Assembly (NCBI GenBank): GCA_002327315.1
Contig: DCVI01000121.1
Location: 1-8,019, forward strand
From: Syntrophaceae bacterium UBA2192
GTDB lineage: Bacteria > Desulfobacterota > Syntrophia > Syntrophales > UBA2192
Length of the DNA: 8,019 nucleotides
Direction: 5' to 3'
The translations under genes were made by a program, and so were the position numbers. Under the pieces are notes generated by a model. It was not told the DNA's origin. It saw nothing but the letters and a program-made list of their open reading frames with translations, and made no database searches. Below, piece after piece: positions 7,058 through 8,019 of the stretch (positions are counted from its first letter, which is position 1; the number at the start of each line of letters is the position of its first letter).

Positions 7058-7636
7058 CTACCCTTCCTGGTTTCCGTTGATCCACCAGTCGCTCTTGTCC
7101 TTGAACCACCAGTGAGAGGAGTCGGTTTGGAGGATGGCCTCCGCCACCCGGCGCCCCACGTCGGTACCGAGGCGCTTCAGGGCGAACCGGATCCATTCCT
7201 GGCTGTACTTGTTGCCCAGGTCCCCATATTCCTTTAACTGAAGAATCAGGGCGAGCTGATCCGCGTCACGGGCCAACAGCGACTCGGGCGTTTTCCGGGC
7301 GTTGAAATCCTCCAGCGCCGCCGCGATGTCCCCGCCGAAAGAAAGCGTCTCCGTCAACTCGCGGATCGCCTTGGCCTCGTCGACCGTCACATACTTCTTG
7401 TTGACGTAATTCATGTCGCCCGTGCGGGCTTCCGGGAGGTCGTGAAAAAGGCACATCCTGAGCAGCTTGAGCTCGTCGACGGACGGATCCAGCCTGGCCA
7501 GCACATATCCGATGAAGATCGTCCGCAGGGTATGTTCGGCGACGGATTCCCGGCCCGAACCGAGAAACTGAAAACCCGTCCGGGGCGTCTTTTGCAACAT
7601 TCCGACTTCATAAAGAAAGTTCGCGATATCCCGCAT
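7058..7636 (-). CDS. HD-domain hydrolase, YfbR/HDDC2-like (putative 5'-nucleotidase)
   Basis: A 192-residue soluble metal-dependent phosphohydrolase. Visible HD-family residues are His35 in SVAEHTLR, the His65-Asp66 pair in CLFHDLPEARTGDM (62-75), Glu69 and Asp74 corresponding to catalytic-site residues of E. coli YfbR, and a distal metal ligand Asp126 in RDADQL. Length and order match the YfbR/HDDC2 group, whose studied members dephosphorylate deoxynucleoside 5'-monophosphates. The substrate here is inferred from family only. The C-terminus is unusually rich in Trp (WW at two places). The ATG at 7636 shares its A with the TGA of the upstream small gene (TGATG), a typical translational-coupling arrangement. 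A TTG one codon upstream is possible but less likely. No (p)ppGpp synthetase/hydrolase or HD-GYP features are seen. Confidence 0.88.
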   Translation of the reverse strand: MRDIANFLYEVGMLQKTPRTGFQFLGSGRESVAEHTLRTIFIGYVLARLDPSVDELKLLRMCLFHDLPEARTGDMNYVNKKYVTVDEAKAIRELTETLSFGGDIAAALEDFNARKTPESLLARDADQLALILQLKEYGDLGNKYSQEWIRFALKRLGTDVGRRVAEAILQTDSSHWWFKDKSDWWINGNQEG

Positions 7637-7857
7637 CAAGCGCCCTTCTTCAGCATCTGGATCCGATTGGCCATCTTGTCCGCAACCTTGCGGATCTGGG
7701 ACTGCAGCGCCGCAACGCCCTCCGGCCGTGCCGCCAGGAGCAAATCGAGCTGGGCCTTCCAGTATTCGAGCTGAGAAAGTTCCAGCTCGCGCATCTTTTT
7801 TTCTAGCCGCTGCTGAAACTCCCTGGCCATGATCGCGTCACGCTCCGCTTGACTCAT
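7636..7857 (-). CDS. Small charged coiled-coil protein, unknown function
   Basis: I do not recognise this protein. From the ATG at 7857 it is 73 residues, nearly all helical and highly charged, with stretches such as REFQQRLEKKMRELEL and QIRKVADKMANRI that fit a coiled coil or helical hairpin; it has no signal peptide, membrane segment or cysteines. The frame is also open from a GTG at 7926, which adds 23 Gly/Pro/Lys-rich residues. I prefer the ATG because GGAGGG and AGGGG lie just upstream of it, while the GTG has no ribosome-binding site. The extra codons do have fairly GC-rich third positions, so the longer form (96 residues) is not excluded. It is the first gene after the promoter and overlaps the HD gene by one base, so the two are probably translated together, perhaps as partners (inference). 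Confidence 0.7.
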   Translation of the reverse strand: MSQAERDAIMAREFQQRLEKKMRELELSQLEYWKAQLDLLLAARPEGVAALQSQIRKVADKMANRIQMLKKGA

Positions 7858-7863
7858 CCCTTT

Positions 7864-7876
7864 CCCCTGCCCCTCC
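7864..7876 (-). promoter_or_regulatory. Ribosome-binding site of the small coiled-coil gene
   Basis: The minus strand holds GGAGGG at 7876-7871 and AGGGG at 7868-7864, about 13 and 6 nt before the ATG at 7857. No comparable signal precedes the alternative GTG at 7926, so this site decides the preferred start. Confidence 0.6.
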
Positions 7877-7952
7877 GTTTTCTCAATCCCGAAAGACGCC
7901 GCCGGCCCGCCCTTCGGTCCGGCCACGGCGATCCAATCGCTATAATCTGAGT

Positions 7953-7980
7953 ATTATAACATGTGATCCCGATCTTGCAA
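7953..7980 (-). promoter_or_regulatory. Sigma-70-type promoter with extended -10, probable operon promoter
   Basis: On the minus strand, TTGCAA (7980-7975, 4 of 6 consensus bases) is followed by a 16-nt spacer and a perfect TATAAT (7958-7953). A TG one base upstream of the -10 gives the extended form TGTTATAAT. Transcription would start near 7946, leaving about 90 nt of leader before the preferred ATG at 7857, or about 20 nt before the alternative GTG. This short patch is AT-rich against a GC-rich background. It is the only convincing promoter in the window and points into the eight-gene minus-strand run. Confidence 0.7.
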
Positions 7981-8019
7981 CCCAGAAATTGACGGTGCCG
8001 CCGGTTTTCGGGCATATCC

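Noticed and set aside
6304..7080. A 258-codon plus-strand open frame opposite the TPR lipoprotein
   Set aside because: Mirror frame of a clear TPR lipoprotein; no motif and no credible ribosome-binding site.
8000..8016. Possible terminator of a gene upstream of the operon (GC-rich stretch around a TTTT)
   Set aside because: Only a 3-bp stem can be formed around the T run and no T tract follows.
7980..8019. A sigma-54-like -24 element (CGGCACCG on the minus strand) upstream of the operon
   Set aside because: The essential GC of the -12 element is absent at the required spacing (TT is found instead).
7989..8019. A divergent plus-strand promoter (TTGACG with a poor -10 near CATATC)
   Set aside because: The -10 matches only about half the consensus and any transcript would leave the window at once, so nothing supports it.

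Overview
The window is a GC-rich (about 60% by eye), densely packed bacterial segment in which every supportable gene lies on the minus strand. Read in the direction of transcription, from right to left, the order is: a small coiled-coil protein, an HD-domain nucleotidase-like hydrolase, a TPR lipoprotein, a membrane-anchored GerMN protein, an elongation factor G, a two-helix potassium channel with an RCK domain, a stand-alone cyclic-nucleotide-binding (CNB) protein, and a sigma-54 activator with two GAF domains that runs off the left edge. An outer-membrane-type lipoprotein and a FhlA-like GAF-GAF-AAA+ sigma-54 activator point to a Gram-negative bacterium. The gene set resembles Desulfobacterota (former Deltaproteobacteria, perhaps Syntrophales-like). 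That placement is inference from family resemblance only.

Spacing suggests one long operon. Intergenic gaps are between a 1-nt overlap and 32 nt, there is no internal stem-loop terminator, and the one convincing promoter (perfect extended -10, moderate -35) sits at the right end, just upstream of the first gene. Promoters inside coding sequence cannot be excluded.

The right half (about 5.6-7.9 kb) is cell-envelope and housekeeping-like: the coiled-coil protein, HD hydrolase, PilW/PilF-like TPR lipoprotein and GerMN protein. The middle is an EF-G of nearly normal length with all G motifs, but it lies outside any ribosomal-protein (str) context and has a non-canonical domain IV tip in which the usual translocation histidine is replaced by arginine. 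This suggests a specialised paralog. The left part (1-3.5 kb) looks like a sensing module: a K+ channel with a nucleotide/ion-sensing RCK region, a CNB protein with no output domain, and a GAF-GAF sigma-54 activator.

The most interesting points are the atypical EF-G, its apparent co-transcription with the K+ channel/CNB/sigma-54 activator module, and the possibility that the CNB protein acts in trans on the channel or on the activator. No RNA genes, mobile elements, repeats or CRISPR arrays were seen. No stretch over 300 bases lacks a gene; the rightmost ~160 bases hold the promoter and leader and otherwise show nothing I can name.
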